From Camelimonas fluminis (lineage in GTDB: Bacteria > Pseudomonadota > Alphaproteobacteria > Rhizobiales > Beijerinckiaceae): DNA of 42,165 bases. Within the stretch, counting starts at the first letter, position 1. The number at the start of each line of letters is the position of its first letter. Below are positions 1 to 8,774 of the stretch, piece by piece. The notes below the pieces were generated by a model. It had not been told where the DNA came from and did not search any database. It worked only from the letters and a program-made list of their open reading frames with translations. The translations under genes and the position numbers were made by a program. The stretch covers positions 579,935 through 622,099 of the forward strand of contig NZ_BNCG01000001.1 of the NCBI RefSeq assembly GCF_014656355.1, read 5' to 3'.

Positions 1-1998
1 GCGCACCGCGTCGCGCAGCCGGGTGGCGATGAAATCGGCGTAAATCGCCGGAGCGTCGAATGGCAACGGCGGATCGGCCTCATCCAGCGGCACGAACACG
101 CCGACGCGCAAGGCTGGTCGCGCCCGTTTCAGCCGGCGCACCGTCTGGCGGGCATGGGCGGCCGAGGCAACGTTGAGATAGGCGATAACCACCGTATCGG
201 TCTCATCCAGCGGCAGCTCCAGCCGGCCGAAGCCGGCGATGTCAGAGGACGCCGCCACGCGGGCTTCGGCGCCCTGCGCCTCAAGGGTCTGGGCCAGCAT
301 CGCCGCCGCCACGTCATCAAGCTCGCTGCGGCCGCCGATCAGCAGCAGATGACGACCTTCGCCGTCTGGCAACACCAGCGCCGACGGTTCGGGCTCCGCC
401 GGCTTCTCCGCGTCAGAGGCGCCGGTTTCAGGCTCCTTGCCGACGCGCAGCCTTGCCAGCACGCCGCGTTGCAGTCTGGAAGCCGCCCCGGCGGCGGGGG
501 CGGGGCCGTCGGCGTCCGTCGCCTCTGTGCGTCCGTTATCTTCTTCCGCTTCTTCCTCCAGCGCGATGTCGGTCAGATTGGCGACCAGCACCTGGGCGGT
601 GGCGGCGAAGCGGGCGCGCTGCTCTTCGTCCAGCACGCCGCGCTGGCGGTCGGTTTCGCCCATGCGCAGGGCGGGCAGGCCAATGCGGCCGTAATAGTCG
701 ACCAGATATTCGGTCTCCAGATAGTCCTCGGCGTTGTCGGTGGCCTCATGGGGATCGCCGGCCAGAAGCCGCTGGTAGAGGCGCTGGTGCGGCTCCAGCA
801 CCGGCTTGTTGCCCAGCAGGACGTCGAGGAAGGCGAACTGGGGCACGTGCCGGCCAAGCACCATCAGGCAGACGGTGATCGGCGTGGAGAGCACAAGGCC
901 GACCGGCCCCCACAGCGAGGTCCAGACGATGGCGGCGACGATGATCGCCATGGCGGAAAGGCCGGTGCGGGAGCCGTAGAGCCACGGCTCGATGACATTG
1001 TTGCTGATGAGCTCCACGACGATGAACAGCGCCGCAGTCCACAGCAGCAGCGTCCAGCCCGGTGAAACGGCGACGGCGAGAAACAGCGGGATCATCATGC
1101 CGATGACCGGGCCGATATAGGGCACGAAGCGCAGCGCCAGGGTCAGCAGGCCCCACAGCATGGCGTTGGGAATGCCGAGCAGCCAGAGGCCAAGGGCGAT
1201 GGGAACGGCGTAAAGCGTGTTCACCACCAGTTGCATCAGCAGGTAATGGCCGACGCGGGCGCCGGCGTCCTGCAGCGCCTCGGTGGTGCGATAGAGATCG
1301 CCGGCGCCGACAAGACGGATAAAACGGTCGCGCAGGTCCTCGCGCTCCAGCAACATGAAGATCACCACGACGATGATCAGGCCGGCGGTGGCGAAGGGGC
1401 TGACCAGCGGCACGATGACGTTGCGCAGGATTTCCACCGGTCCTTCGCGGGTGACGATCTCGACCGGCACCGGCTGCTGCTTCGGCTGCGCCGGCGCTGC
1501 CTCGCTGGCCGGAGCGGGCGCGTCTTCCGCACGCGTCGCCGGGGTGGTTTTTTCAATCTCGGCGCCGATGCGGGCGACGGCGCGGTTGATGCGGTCGATC
1601 ATCCCGCCGCCGGCGCCCAGCTCCTTCAGCGACTGCACCTTCTGGACGATATTGGCCTGGTAGGTCGGGAGGTTGCTGGCCAGGCTGGTGACCTGTGAGG
1701 CGATGATGAAGCTGAACAGGCCGATGATGGTGAAAGCCACGGTGACGGTGAGGATCACCGCCGGCGCCTTCGGCACCGACCATTTGCGCAGGAAGCCGAC
1801 GATCGGCGCCAGGGTGAAAGTCAGGAGGATCGCCACCGCCAGCGGCATGAAGATTTCCCGGCCCACATACAGCAGCCCGGCCAGCACGACCAGTGTGAGC
1901 AGGCTGGCTGTTGAAGGGCGGGCGATATCCGGATTGCTCCGGGATGGGCTCAGGACAGGGGGGGCGGGAAGGCTGGAGACATCATGAACTGGCGCCAT
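1..1998 (-). CDS. AI-2E family transporter, C-terminus cut by window edge
   Basis: The frame is open from an ATG at 1998 to base 1 (666 codons, no stop), so the 3' end is outside the window. The N-terminal part has the hydrophobic segments of the AI-2E/PerM/YhhT family (LLTLVVLAGLLYVG, then a pair ending LTFTLAPIVGFLRKW), a long soluble insert after the third segment, and the family core with LRFVPYIGPVIGMMIP followed by NNVIEPWLYGSRTGLS. Family members are inner-membrane exporters or antiporters of poorly fixed substrate. After about residue 380 comes a long cytosolic tail with an acidic, low-complexity linker and then an alpha/beta domain with LLLIGGRSELDDVAAAML and VVIAYLNVASAAHARQ, which is extra to the basic family. 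The family call is firm; the substrate cannot be told. Confidence 0.85.
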   Translation of the reverse strand, partial: MAPVHDVSSLPAPPVLSPSRSNPDIARPSTASLLTLVVLAGLLYVGREIFMPLAVAILLTFTLAPIVGFLRKWSVPKAPAVILTVTVAFTIIGLFSFIIASQVTSLASNLPTYQANIVQKVQSLKELGAGGGMIDRINRAVARIGAEIEKTTPATRAEDAPAPASEAAPAQPKQQPVPVEIVTREGPVEILRNVIVPLVSPFATAGLIIVVVIFMLLEREDLRDRFIRLVGAGDLYRTTEALQDAGARVGHYLLMQLVVNTLYAVPIALGLWLLGIPNAMLWGLLTLALRFVPYIGPVIGMMIPLFLAVAVSPGWTLLLWTAALFIVVELISNNVIEPWLYGSRTGLSAMAIIVAAIVWTSLWGPVGLVLSTPITVCLMVLGRHVPQFAFLDVLLGNKPVLEPHQRLYQRLLAGDPHEATDNAEDYLETEYLVDYYGRIGLPALRMGETDRQRGVLDEEQRARFAATAQVLVANLTDIALEEEAEEDNGRTEATDADGPAPAAGAASRLQRGVLARLRVGKEPETGASDAEKPAEPEPSALVLPDGEGRHLLLIGGRSELDDVAAAMLAQTLEAQGAEARVAASSDIAGFGRLELPLDETDTVVIAYLNVASAAHARQTVRRLKRARPALRVGVFVPLDEADPPLPFDAPAIYADFIATRLRDAVR

Positions 1999-2103
1999 AT
2001 ACGATCGTCCCCCGGTTGGCCCCGCCCGGCAGGGGATCGGGAGCGCCTCGCAAGGGGAACGCGAAAAGCGGGAAGTCGTTCCGCGTGCGGGCTGACCGGC
2101 GCT

Positions 2104-3123
2104 TTACTGGCTGACCAGCACTTCCACATCGCGGTTGGCGCCGGATTCCACCTTGAACTCGCGGGTGTGCACCTTGCCGTCATAGCGGGCGATGACGACG
2201 TAGTCGCCCTCCGCCAGCACCAGCGACGGGAAGGCGCCGATCTCTTCGCGAATGACGTCGCCGCCGGGGGTGAGCACGCTGAAGGCCGTGCCGGCGAAGG
2301 CTTCGCCGCCAGGCGCCTGGACCAGTTTGAGGGTCACGGTGGCCGCGCGGTGGTGCAGGGTGGCCTCGGTGATCTTGCCCGGCTCAACCTTCAGGTCTGA
2401 CCGCATGACGGCGTTGGAATCGCCGTAGGTGGAGACCACGTGGTAGACGCCCTCCGGCAGCCGGATGACGACGCCGGGCGGGGCGTTCTCCACCACGCGG
2501 CGCCCTTCCAGATCCTGTCCCACCGGCACGAACACCGAGACGCGCATCTGTGAGGTTGGAATTGGCGCGTCGCCGATGGCGCCCAGCACCTTCAGCCCGC
2601 CGGCGTTGATGGCCAGCTTGACCTGGCTGTCCGAGGTCAGGTCGATCCGCTGCATGGCGCTGGCGTAGCCATAGGCGGCGTGCACCATGTAGACGCCGGG
2701 CTTGAGGCGCAGGGTCGGCGTTGCGTCGGCCAGCTCGGCGACCGGCCGGGCGATTTCGCCGGATGGGTCAGGCGTATCGGCGTAAATCCGCCAGACCAGG
2801 CCATTGTGCAGGGCCAGGCCATGGCCCGGCGTGGAGCCAAGAGTGGCGCTGAGGGAGAGGCGCAACAGCTTTTCCGCCGGCTCGGGCTCCGGCAATGGCG
2901 CGGTCAACGAGCCTGCCGCGCCATGGGCCGGCGGCGTCGCCAGCGTGGGAGCCTGAGGAGCCGGCGCCGGCGGAGCAGACTGGACAGGCGCTGTCGGGGC
3001 CAACTCCTGGATCTTCGGCGCAGCCGGCGCCTCCGTCTGGGCCGGGGCGGGAAGGACCGGAACAAAGAAGCCCGTCGCCAAAGCGGCCAGGGCGGCAACC
3101 GTCTGCTTCCTCACGTTTCGCAT
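2104..3123 (-). CDS. Secreted protein with proline-rich linker and internal beta-type repeats
   Basis: A 339-residue protein with an N-terminal signal peptide ending near APAQTEAP, then a Pro/Ala-rich stretch to about residue 75, then a domain of about 260 residues. I see at least three copies of one pattern: GVYMVHAAYGYASAMQRIDL, GVYHVVSTYGDSNAVMRSDL and GDYVVIARYDGKVHTREFKV, each followed by a short basic/acidic strand. This looks like PEGA- or carboxypeptidase-regulatory-like beta sandwiches, which often bind to or scaffold at the envelope. I do not recognise a named family. It is transcribed toward the transporter gene with a 105-bp gap. ATG at 3123 is chosen because it begins the signal peptide. 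Confidence 0.75.
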   Translation of the reverse strand: MRNVRKQTVAALAALATGFFVPVLPAPAQTEAPAAPKIQELAPTAPVQSAPPAPAPQAPTLATPPAHGAAGSLTAPLPEPEPAEKLLRLSLSATLGSTPGHGLALHNGLVWRIYADTPDPSGEIARPVAELADATPTLRLKPGVYMVHAAYGYASAMQRIDLTSDSQVKLAINAGGLKVLGAIGDAPIPTSQMRVSVFVPVGQDLEGRRVVENAPPGVVIRLPEGVYHVVSTYGDSNAVMRSDLKVEPGKITEATLHHRAATVTLKLVQAPGGEAFAGTAFSVLTPGGDVIREEIGAFPSLVLAEGDYVVIARYDGKVHTREFKVESGANRDVEVLVSQ

Positions 3124-3528
3124 TCCCGCTACTTTACCGCGCCGATGAAGCGTTTTTCAGCGGGCCGGATGCGGCCCTGCGTCAGGAAAACGCGCCAAAT
3201 CAGGGAGATAGAGAAAAATTCCGTTCCGGTGTGAACGGGTTTTCCCTGTCCAGTCCCGCCTGTGTGCAGGCTGATCGCGCCGTTTTTCAGGCGCCGGGCT
3301 GTCATGCCCTGACTGCCGGTAGCGACGCAAGCCTCGCGGACGTTATAAGGCGGGCGATGCGAGGTTCGGCGGGGCCAGGGATCCAGGTGGCGCTGGACGT
3401 CGCATGGGTCCGCCAGCGCGCTTTCCGGCCAGACGGAAGCGTCTGGTCGATAGCGTTGCTCGCAACAGGAAATCTCCGCGCTGTTTCCGGCCCCTGTGGA
3501 TCGGAAACAGCTCCAGAACAGGTGATCC
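3124..3528. other. Intergenic region, divergent promoters expected
   Basis: 405 bp between two divergently read genes, so it should hold both promoters. The one structure I can point to is an inverted repeat, CCGTTC (3221-3226) and GAACGG (3233-3238), with outer A-rich and T-rich flanks. It could be an operator or a weak hairpin. No coding potential is convincing here. Confidence 0.4.
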
Positions 3529-4101
3529 GTGACTGAGATGCTCAAGCTGATGGCCGCCCGCCGTTCGGTTCCGCCCGCCGGCCTGAAGGAGCCTGGTCCG
3601 TCGCGGCCGCAGATCGACGAGTTGCTGCGGCTGGCCAGCCGCGTGCCGGATCACGGCAAGCTGGCGCCTTGGCGTTTCATTGTCATTGCCGGCGAGGGGC
3701 GGGAGCGGATTGGCGAAGTGATCGCCGCCGCGGCGCGCGCCGATCAGCCGAAGGCGCGACCGGAGCAGATCGAAGCGGAGCGCGCCCGCATGACCATGGC
3801 TCCGGTGATTGTCGCAGTGGTGTCCACGGCGCGTCCCCACTTCAAGATACCGCTGTGGGAACAGGAGCTGTCGGCTGGCGCTGTCTGCATGGCCCTGACC
3901 CAGGCCGCCTGCGCCATGGGCTTCGCCACCTCGTGGCTCACTGGCTGGCTGGCGTTCGACCGGCGGGTGCTGGGCGCGCTCGGGGTTCGACCCGATGAAC
4001 GGATCGCTGGCTATATCCATATTGGCTCCGCCGCGGCGACGCCGCCGGATCGCGAGCGGCCGGACCTGGCCGAAATCGTTTCCTGGTATGGGGAAGACTG
4101 A
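3529..4101 (+). CDS. Nitroreductase family protein (FMN-dependent oxidoreductase)
   Basis: A 190-residue protein of the small nitroreductase branch (YdjA-like). It shows the N-terminal AARRSVPP segment that contacts FMN phosphate, SRVPDHGKLAPWRFIVI, and the C-terminal GFATSWLTGW and GYIHIGSAAATP stretches. Such enzymes reduce nitro groups, quinones or similar acceptors with NAD(P)H in the cytoplasm. Start is GTG at 3529; ATG at 3538 is the alternative. Its TGA overlaps the ATG of the next gene (TGATG at 4099-4103), so the two are translationally coupled. The partner is a flavin reductase-fold protein, which suggests a two-protein flavin redox unit. The natural substrate is unknown. Confidence 0.88.
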   Translation: MTEMLKLMAARRSVPPAGLKEPGPSRPQIDELLRLASRVPDHGKLAPWRFIVIAGEGRERIGEVIAAAARADQPKARPEQIEAERARMTMAPVIVAVVSTARPHFKIPLWEQELSAGAVCMALTQAACAMGFATSWLTGWLAFDRRVLGALGVRPDERIAGYIHIGSAAATPPDRERPDLAEIVSWYGED

Positions 4102-4712
4102 TGTTCTACGAAGCAGAGCGGCGCCGCGAATTTCTGGCGCATGATCCGTTCAAGGCGCTGGTGGCGCCGCGCCCCATCGGCTGGATCAGCTCAATGAGCG
4201 CCGCGGGGGCGATCAATCTGGCCCCCTACAGCTTCTTCAACGGCTTCTCCACCGATCCGGCGATCGTCGGCTTCTCGACAGGCGGCTACAAGGACTCCAT
4301 CGCCTTTGTCGAGGAGACGAAGGAGTTCACCTGCAGCATCGCCACCTGGGACCAGCGCTTCGCCATGAGCGAAACTTCGGCGCCGCTGGCGCGCGGCGTC
4401 AACGAGTTCGACCACGCCGGCCTGGAGATGGAGCCATCGGTGCTGGTGAAGCCGCCGCGCGTGCGGGACGCGCCGGCGGCGCTGGAGTGCCGCTACCTGC
4501 AGACCGTGCGGCTCGATGATCTGGAGGGCCGCGACACCGACTGGAAGCTGGTGCTCGGCCAGGTCGTCGGCGTCTATATCGACGACCGCTTTATCCGCGA
4601 CGGCATGATCGACACGGCGGCGATGCGGCCGATCGCCCGTCTTGGATTCCGCGACTATTCGGTGGTCAACGAGGTGTTTTCCATCAAGCGACCCCAGGGC
4701 GGCGGCGACTGA
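4101..4712 (+). CDS. Flavin reductase-like, FMN-binding split-barrel protein
   Basis: A 203-residue protein with the flavin reductase-like split-barrel pattern: ALVAPRPIGWISSMSAAG at the start (flavin-binding strand with the PRPIGW signature), NLAPYSFFNGFSTDPAIVGF, then an ETKEFTCSIATWD segment. This group (sometimes annotated as DIM6/NTAB-like) binds FMN and either reduces flavin for a partner oxygenase or has an uncharacterised redox role. It is coupled to the upstream nitroreductase through a one-base stop/start overlap, so the two proteins are probably made in similar amounts. It is convergent with the gene at 4817-5689. Confidence 0.87.
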   Translation: MFYEAERRREFLAHDPFKALVAPRPIGWISSMSAAGAINLAPYSFFNGFSTDPAIVGFSTGGYKDSIAFVEETKEFTCSIATWDQRFAMSETSAPLARGVNEFDHAGLEMEPSVLVKPPRVRDAPAALECRYLQTVRLDDLEGRDTDWKLVLGQVVGVYIDDRFIRDGMIDTAAMRPIARLGFRDYSVVNEVFSIKRPQGGGD

Positions 4713-4816
4713 GCGGCGGCGGCTGACGCCAGATCGCGAAAGCTGCTGACGACCGTGATCTGCAAGGCGCAAACCGGCGTGACGCTGCGCCGGCATTCAC
4801 CGCGTTGGAAACCGCG

Positions 4817-5689
4817 CTACGCCAGGCCGGCCCGCGCCAGGGTGCGCCGGGCGCGCAGCAGGTGCGGCCGGTCGATCATCTGGCCGCCGAGATTGACCAC
4901 GCCCAGCGTATCGTTGGCGGCGAAGGCTTCGACGATGGCCCGGGCCCCGGCGATGGCGGCGGCGGATGGGGTGAAACGCTCGTGGATCACCGGAATTTGC
5001 GCCGGGTGGATGGCGAGTTTGCCGGAAAAGCCGTCGCGCAGGGCGTCGGCGCATTCCCGGTCGAGCCCGTCCAGGTCCTTCAGGCTGGTGAACACGGTGT
5101 CGATGGCGGCGACGCCGGCGGCGCTGGCGCCAAACAGCAACAGCGAACGGGCAAGGCGGAATGGTTCTGTGAACTGGCCGGCCGCGTCCCGGTTGGCCTG
5201 GGCGCCGATATCGGCGGAGAGATCCTCCGCCCCCCATGACATGGCGATGAGGCGGCGACTGGCGCCGGTGTAGCTGCCGAGGCCGAAAATGCTGGCGCCG
5301 GTTTCCGTGGCCACGGGCATGATGACGGTGGCGCCGTCCGGCAGGTCGAACTCGGCTTCGCGCACGGCGATCTTGGCGGCCAGATGCGAAATGTCGGAGC
5401 CGCCGGAGGATTTGGGCAGCACGATGCCATCGGGGGCCGCCGCCATCACCACGTCGAGATCAGCGTCGGTCAGGCCTGAATCAAGCGCGTTGACCCGGAC
5501 GAACAGGCGCGGGCGCTCCGCCATGTCGCGCGACTCGCGGATGAAGTCGCGGGCGGTCACGCGGGCCTGATCCTTCTGACTGATGGCGACCGAATCCTCC
5601 AGGTCGAGGATCAGCGCGTCCGCGCCGGAATCCAGCGCCCTGGTCATTTTTTTCAGGCTGTCGCCAGGTGTGAAGAGGAAGGAGCGCAT
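4817..5689 (-). CDS. HpcH/HpaI aldolase / citrate lyase beta-like (CoA ester lyase)
   Basis: A 290-residue CitE-like TIM-barrel protein. Visible marks are RSFLFTPGDSLKKMTRA at the N-terminus, ALILDLEDSV (acidic metal-side residues), RLFVRVNALDSG, GIVLPKSSGG, a catalytic-type Glu in PVATETGASIFG, and the metal-binding Asp in MSWGAEDLSADIGA. The C-terminal region with SGKLAIHPAQIPVIHERF is typical of malyl-CoA/citramalyl-CoA lyase or thioesterase relatives. Known members cleave or hydrolyse beta-hydroxyacyl-CoA esters. A MaoC hydratase gene lies 187 bp upstream on the same strand, and this pairing recalls mesaconyl/malyl-CoA chemistry. The exact substrate is inference. Confidence 0.88.
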   Translation of the reverse strand: MRSFLFTPGDSLKKMTRALDSGADALILDLEDSVAISQKDQARVTARDFIRESRDMAERPRLFVRVNALDSGLTDADLDVVMAAAPDGIVLPKSSGGSDISHLAAKIAVREAEFDLPDGATVIMPVATETGASIFGLGSYTGASRRLIAMSWGAEDLSADIGAQANRDAAGQFTEPFRLARSLLLFGASAAGVAAIDTVFTSLKDLDGLDRECADALRDGFSGKLAIHPAQIPVIHERFTPSAAAIAGARAIVEAFAANDTLGVVNLGGQMIDRPHLLRARRTLARAGLA

Positions 5690-5709
5690 CGGTCGTGTCC
5701 GCCAGGGTG

Positions 5710-5760
5710 TTGTCCAGAAAAGTTGAAACCACTTTTCGTGAAGGAAATGCGTCTGATCAA
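5710..5760. repeat. Alphaproteobacterial-type intergenic palindrome
   Basis: Between the CitE-like and MaoC genes sits a hairpin, GAAAAGT (5717-5723) with ACTTTTC (5731-5737), followed by a segment ending near GCGTCTGATCAAA. The word pattern resembles dispersed intergenic elements I recall from Hyphomicrobiales genomes. Family membership is from memory and not tested; the hairpin itself is seen directly. Confidence 0.4.
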
Positions 5761-5876
5761 AGGGTTGGTGGCCTTCCGGCGAAGCAGGCCCCGCCTCGCG
5801 TGAAGAAAGCGCATCAAAACGAAATCATGCGGCGAAATCGGGTTCGGGATGGCCAGATTTCGCGCCGGACCAACAT

Positions 5877-6383
5877 TCAGGCGGGACGCCGGCGCATGAA
5901 GGCCTGGCGACGGCACTCGGCCACCAGGGTTCCGTCCTGCTTCCAGGCGCGGTGGATGAAATCAACGACGCCGGCGTCCGGGCGGGATTTCGAGCCACGC
6001 GCCGCGGCCACTTCGGTGGTGACGCGCACGGTGTCGCCCTCGAACAGCGGGGCGGGGAAGCGCACGTCGGTCATGCCGAGATTGCCAATGGTGGTGCCCA
6101 TGGTGGTGTCGTTCACCGAAATGCCGATCATCAGGCCGAGGGTGAACAGCGAGTTGACCAGGGGGCGGCCCCATTCCGTCTCGGTGGCGCAAAAATGCGC
6201 GTCGATATGCAGGGGCTGCGGATTGAGCGTCATGTTGGAGAACAGCATGTTGTCCGCCTGGGTCACGGTCCGCGTCAGGCGGTGGGCGAAGCTGCGGCCA
6301 ACGGTAAAATCCTCGAACCACAGGCCGCCGCGCGGGTGGCGTCCGTCGGCGTCCACCGGGGAAATGTCGTTCACGTCCATCAT
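5877..6383 (-). CDS. MaoC family dehydratase
   Basis: A 168-residue hotdog-fold protein. It carries the MaoC hydratase signature NPQPLHIDAHF around residue 54, where Asp and His form the hydration dyad, and GRPLVNSLFTLGLMIGISV, the hotdog helix. FEDFTVGRSFAHRLTRTVTQ at the N-terminus is typical of the mesaconyl-CoA hydratase/MaoC subgroup. Members hydrate trans-2-enoyl-CoA substrates. An ATG at 6383 preceded by GGGAG 7 bases upstream is the best start; the adjacent ATG at 6380 is possible. It lies upstream of the CitE-like lyase on the same strand, so the two may act on one CoA intermediate. Confidence 0.88.
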   Translation of the reverse strand: MMDVNDISPVDADGRHPRGGLWFEDFTVGRSFAHRLTRTVTQADNMLFSNMTLNPQPLHIDAHFCATETEWGRPLVNSLFTLGLMIGISVNDTTMGTTIGNLGMTDVRFPAPLFEGDTVRVTTEVAAARGSKSRPDAGVVDFIHRAWKQDGTLVAECRRQAFMRRRPA

Positions 6384-6646
6384 GCTCGCTCCCTCATGTC
6401 CCGCGCCTGTTTTGGAGGCTGTGTCCCGGGCGGCGTCCGGGCAGAATCCCTAGGCGACGAAACGGAATTTTGCGTTGTCGTTCTGAATGACGCGCTCGCC
6501 TGACGCGAACGGGGCTTTCCAGTTTTTCTGGAGCGCGCCTGCGGAGCAACCTCCGGTCGATATGGGTCGGGAATTACTCCGGTTTCCTCTGCTCTGAGCG
6601 AATTTTGATCCACCAGACGACGCCCCCCGTCTGGTCGGAAGGCGCT

Positions 6647-7420
6647 CTAGTAGCCGAACTGCTCGCGCAGGATGCGTTCGTCAAGGCTGTGACCTGGATC
6701 GTGCAGCAGCACCAGTTGCAGCGAAGGATCCTTGCGCACCTCGACGCGGCGGACGCGGCGAACCTCGTGGCCGTCAGCGACGGCGGCGACCGGCCGTTTT
6801 TCCGGCTCCAGCACCTCGATGGCGATCCTGGCGTGATTGGGCAGCAGGGCGCCGCGCCAGCGCCGGGGCCGGAACGGCGCCAGCGGCGTCAGGGCCAGCA
6901 ATGGCGCGTTCAGCGGCAGGATCGGGCCGTTCGCCGACAGATTGTAGGCGGTGGAGCCTGCCGGGGTCGCCACCAGTATGCCGTCGGCGGTCAACTCCTC
7001 CATGCGCACCTTGTCATCGACTGAGATCTGCAGTTTGGCCGCCTGATGGGTCTGGCGCAGCATGCTGACTTCGTTGATGGCGTGGGCGGTGGATTCAACC
7101 CCGTTCTGATCGATGGCGCGCATCAGCAGCGGGTGGACGATGGAGCGTTGCGCCGCCTCCAGCCGCTCGATCAGGTTGTCCTCGCAATAGTCGTTCATCA
7201 GGAAGCCGACCGAGCCGCGATGCATGCCGTAGATCGGCTTGTCGCGTCCCATGAAGCGGTGCAGCGTTTGCAGCATCAAACCATCGCCGCCCAGGGCGAC
7301 GACGACCGAAGCCTGTTTGGGATCAACGCCGCCGTAGCGTTCTTCCAGCCTGACCCTGGAATCCTGTGCTTCCGGATTATCGCTGGCGACAAAACCGATC
7401 GACGAATAACTGCGTGGCAT
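6647..7420 (-). CDS. nadK: NAD kinase
   Basis: A 257-residue ATP-NAD kinase, the sole route to NADP. It has the GGDG motif at about residues 44-47 ([13 protein letters not shown]), GSVGFLMN, the NE-type substrate motif in HAINEVSM, and the conserved [21 protein letters not shown]. The C-terminal half ends with a predicted oligomer interface. The open frame runs further upstream to 7525, but ATG at 7420 gives [13 protein letters not shown], the usual alphaproteobacterial beginning, and a normal length. It is single and monocistronic here; the 216-bp gap upstream separates it from mbfA. Confidence 0.95.
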   Translation of the reverse strand: MPRSYSSIGFVASDNPEAQDSRVRLEERYGGVDPKQASVVVALGGDGLMLQTLHRFMGRDKPIYGMHRGSVGFLMNDYCEDNLIERLEAAQRSIVHPLLMRAIDQNGVESTAHAINEVSMLRQTHQAAKLQISVDDKVRMEELTADGILVATPAGSTAYNLSANGPILPLNAPLLALTPLAPFRPRRWRGALLPNHARIAIEVLEPEKRPVAAVADGHEVRRVRRVEVRKDPSLQLVLLHDPGHSLDERILREQFGY

Positions 7421-7636
7421 GTTCCGCCCGAATGCTCCGCTCAAGGCATGGCGCTGGGACGCGCCTTTCCCGAACGTGGTCCGGAGCATGGCGCCTGGAT
7501 ATGAATGCCACGTCCGGCGGACCAAGGGAACCGCGCCAGCATGGCCCCTCTTCGATCAGAAGACGAACAGCGCCTGGTCATGCGGCAAACCAGATTGTCA
7601 CGCCAGATCGTGACGCCAGATTATCTTGCCAGTTTA

Positions 7637-8614
7637 TCAGGCGCTCCCGATGAGGATGCCGGCCGACAGCACCAGGGCGCCGCCCAGCACTACCTGGAGG
7701 GCGGCGCGGAAGAACGGCGTCTCCATGAACCGGTTCTGGATCCACGCGATGGCCCACAACTCGCAAAACACCAGCGCCACGGCGACGGCGGTCGCGGTCC
7801 AGAAATCGCGGATGAGATAAGGCAGGGCGTGGCCAAGGCCGCCAAGCGTGGTCATCAATCCGCAGGCGAGGCCACGTTTGATGGGCGAGCCCCGGCCCGA
7901 AAGCTTGCCGTCGTCATGCACCGCCTCGGTGAAGCCCATGGAGATGCCGGCGCCAACGGAGGCCGAGAGACCAACGAGAAACGTCTGCCAGGTGTCCTGG
8001 GTGGCGAAGGCCGCGGCGAAGATCGGCGCCAGTGTAGACACGGAGCCATCCATCAGCCCGGCGAGCCCTGGCTGGATATAGGTGAGAATCATTTGCCGGC
8101 GCTCGGCGGCGCGTTCGTCCTCCTGAACCTCCTTGGGCGTCAGCCGCTGCTCCAGCGCCGTGGCCAGCGCCTCATGCTGCTTCTCCTGCAGGGCGAGGTC
8201 GCCGAGCAGTTTGCGGGTGGCGGCGTCGGTGACCCGCTCCGCCGCCGTCGCGTAGAAACGCCAGGCCTGCTCCTCCATCGCCGCCGCGGCGGCGCGAACC
8301 TTGTCGACGCCGAGCGGGCGCACGAGCCAGTCCGGCCGGCGGGTGTAATAGCCGCTGACGTGTTCACGGCGGATCAGGGGAATGACATCGCCGAAGCGGG
8401 CCTGGTGCAGGGCGATCAGGGCGTCGCGATGGGCGTGCTCCTCGGCCGCCATCCGCTCGAAAATCCGCGCCGTATCCGGAAAGCTGCCCCGGAGGCCATC
8501 GGCGTAGGCAAGGTAAATCCGGGCGTCGTCCTCCTCGGAGGAGATGGCCAGGGCCAGAATTTCCTGCTCTGACAGGGAATCGAATGGCCTGCGGCCGCCG
8601 CTGAAAATACGCAT
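7637..8614 (-). CDS. mbfA: Membrane-bound ferritin / iron exporter MbfA
   Basis: A 325-residue fusion of an N-terminal ferritin-like (rubrerythrin) domain and a C-terminal CCC1/VIT1-type membrane domain. Di-iron ligands are visible in ISSEEDDARIYLAYADGLR and AAEEHAHRDAL (E59/H62 region) and again in LQEKQHEAL. The membrane half begins at about residue 175 (GLAGLMDGSVSTLAPIF) and has roughly four to five hydrophobic segments. Known MbfA proteins of rhizobia export iron from the cytoplasm and protect from iron and peroxide stress. ATG at 8614 is chosen to give MRIFSGGRRPFDSLS; ATG at 8620 two codons upstream is possible. An Irr-type box just upstream indicates iron-dependent repression. Confidence 0.93.
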   Translation of the reverse strand: MRIFSGGRRPFDSLSEQEILALAISSEEDDARIYLAYADGLRGSFPDTARIFERMAAEEHAHRDALIALHQARFGDVIPLIRREHVSGYYTRRPDWLVRPLGVDKVRAAAAAMEEQAWRFYATAAERVTDAATRKLLGDLALQEKQHEALATALEQRLTPKEVQEDERAAERRQMILTYIQPGLAGLMDGSVSTLAPIFAAAFATQDTWQTFLVGLSASVGAGISMGFTEAVHDDGKLSGRGSPIKRGLACGLMTTLGGLGHALPYLIRDFWTATAVAVALVFCELWAIAWIQNRFMETPFFRAALQVVLGGALVLSAGILIGSA

Positions 8615-8642
8615 GAGCATGGATGACGCTTCTGTCTGGAAC

Positions 8643-8667
8643 AATTCTAATTTAGAATTATTCCAGA
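8643..8667 (-). promoter_or_regulatory. Irr-box-like iron-control element upstream of mbfA
   Basis: The region contains a near-perfect palindrome AATTCTAATTTAGAATT (8643-8659) and, overlapping it, TTTAGAATTATTCCAGA (8651-8667), which fits the Irr/ICE consensus TTTAGAA-N3-TTCTAAA at 12 of 14 arm positions. It is 29 bp upstream of the mbfA ATG. In rhizobia Irr represses mbfA when iron is low. The site is seen; its regulator is inferred. Confidence 0.7.
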
Positions 8668-8774
8668 TTTTGTCGCCCGGCAAGACGCGACCCGCTTCAC
8701 GCGCCGCCGCCGCGCGCTCATGATGCGGGGGACAACGGAGGCGCGCAACGCGCTGGACAGGTCCGGAGGCAGAT

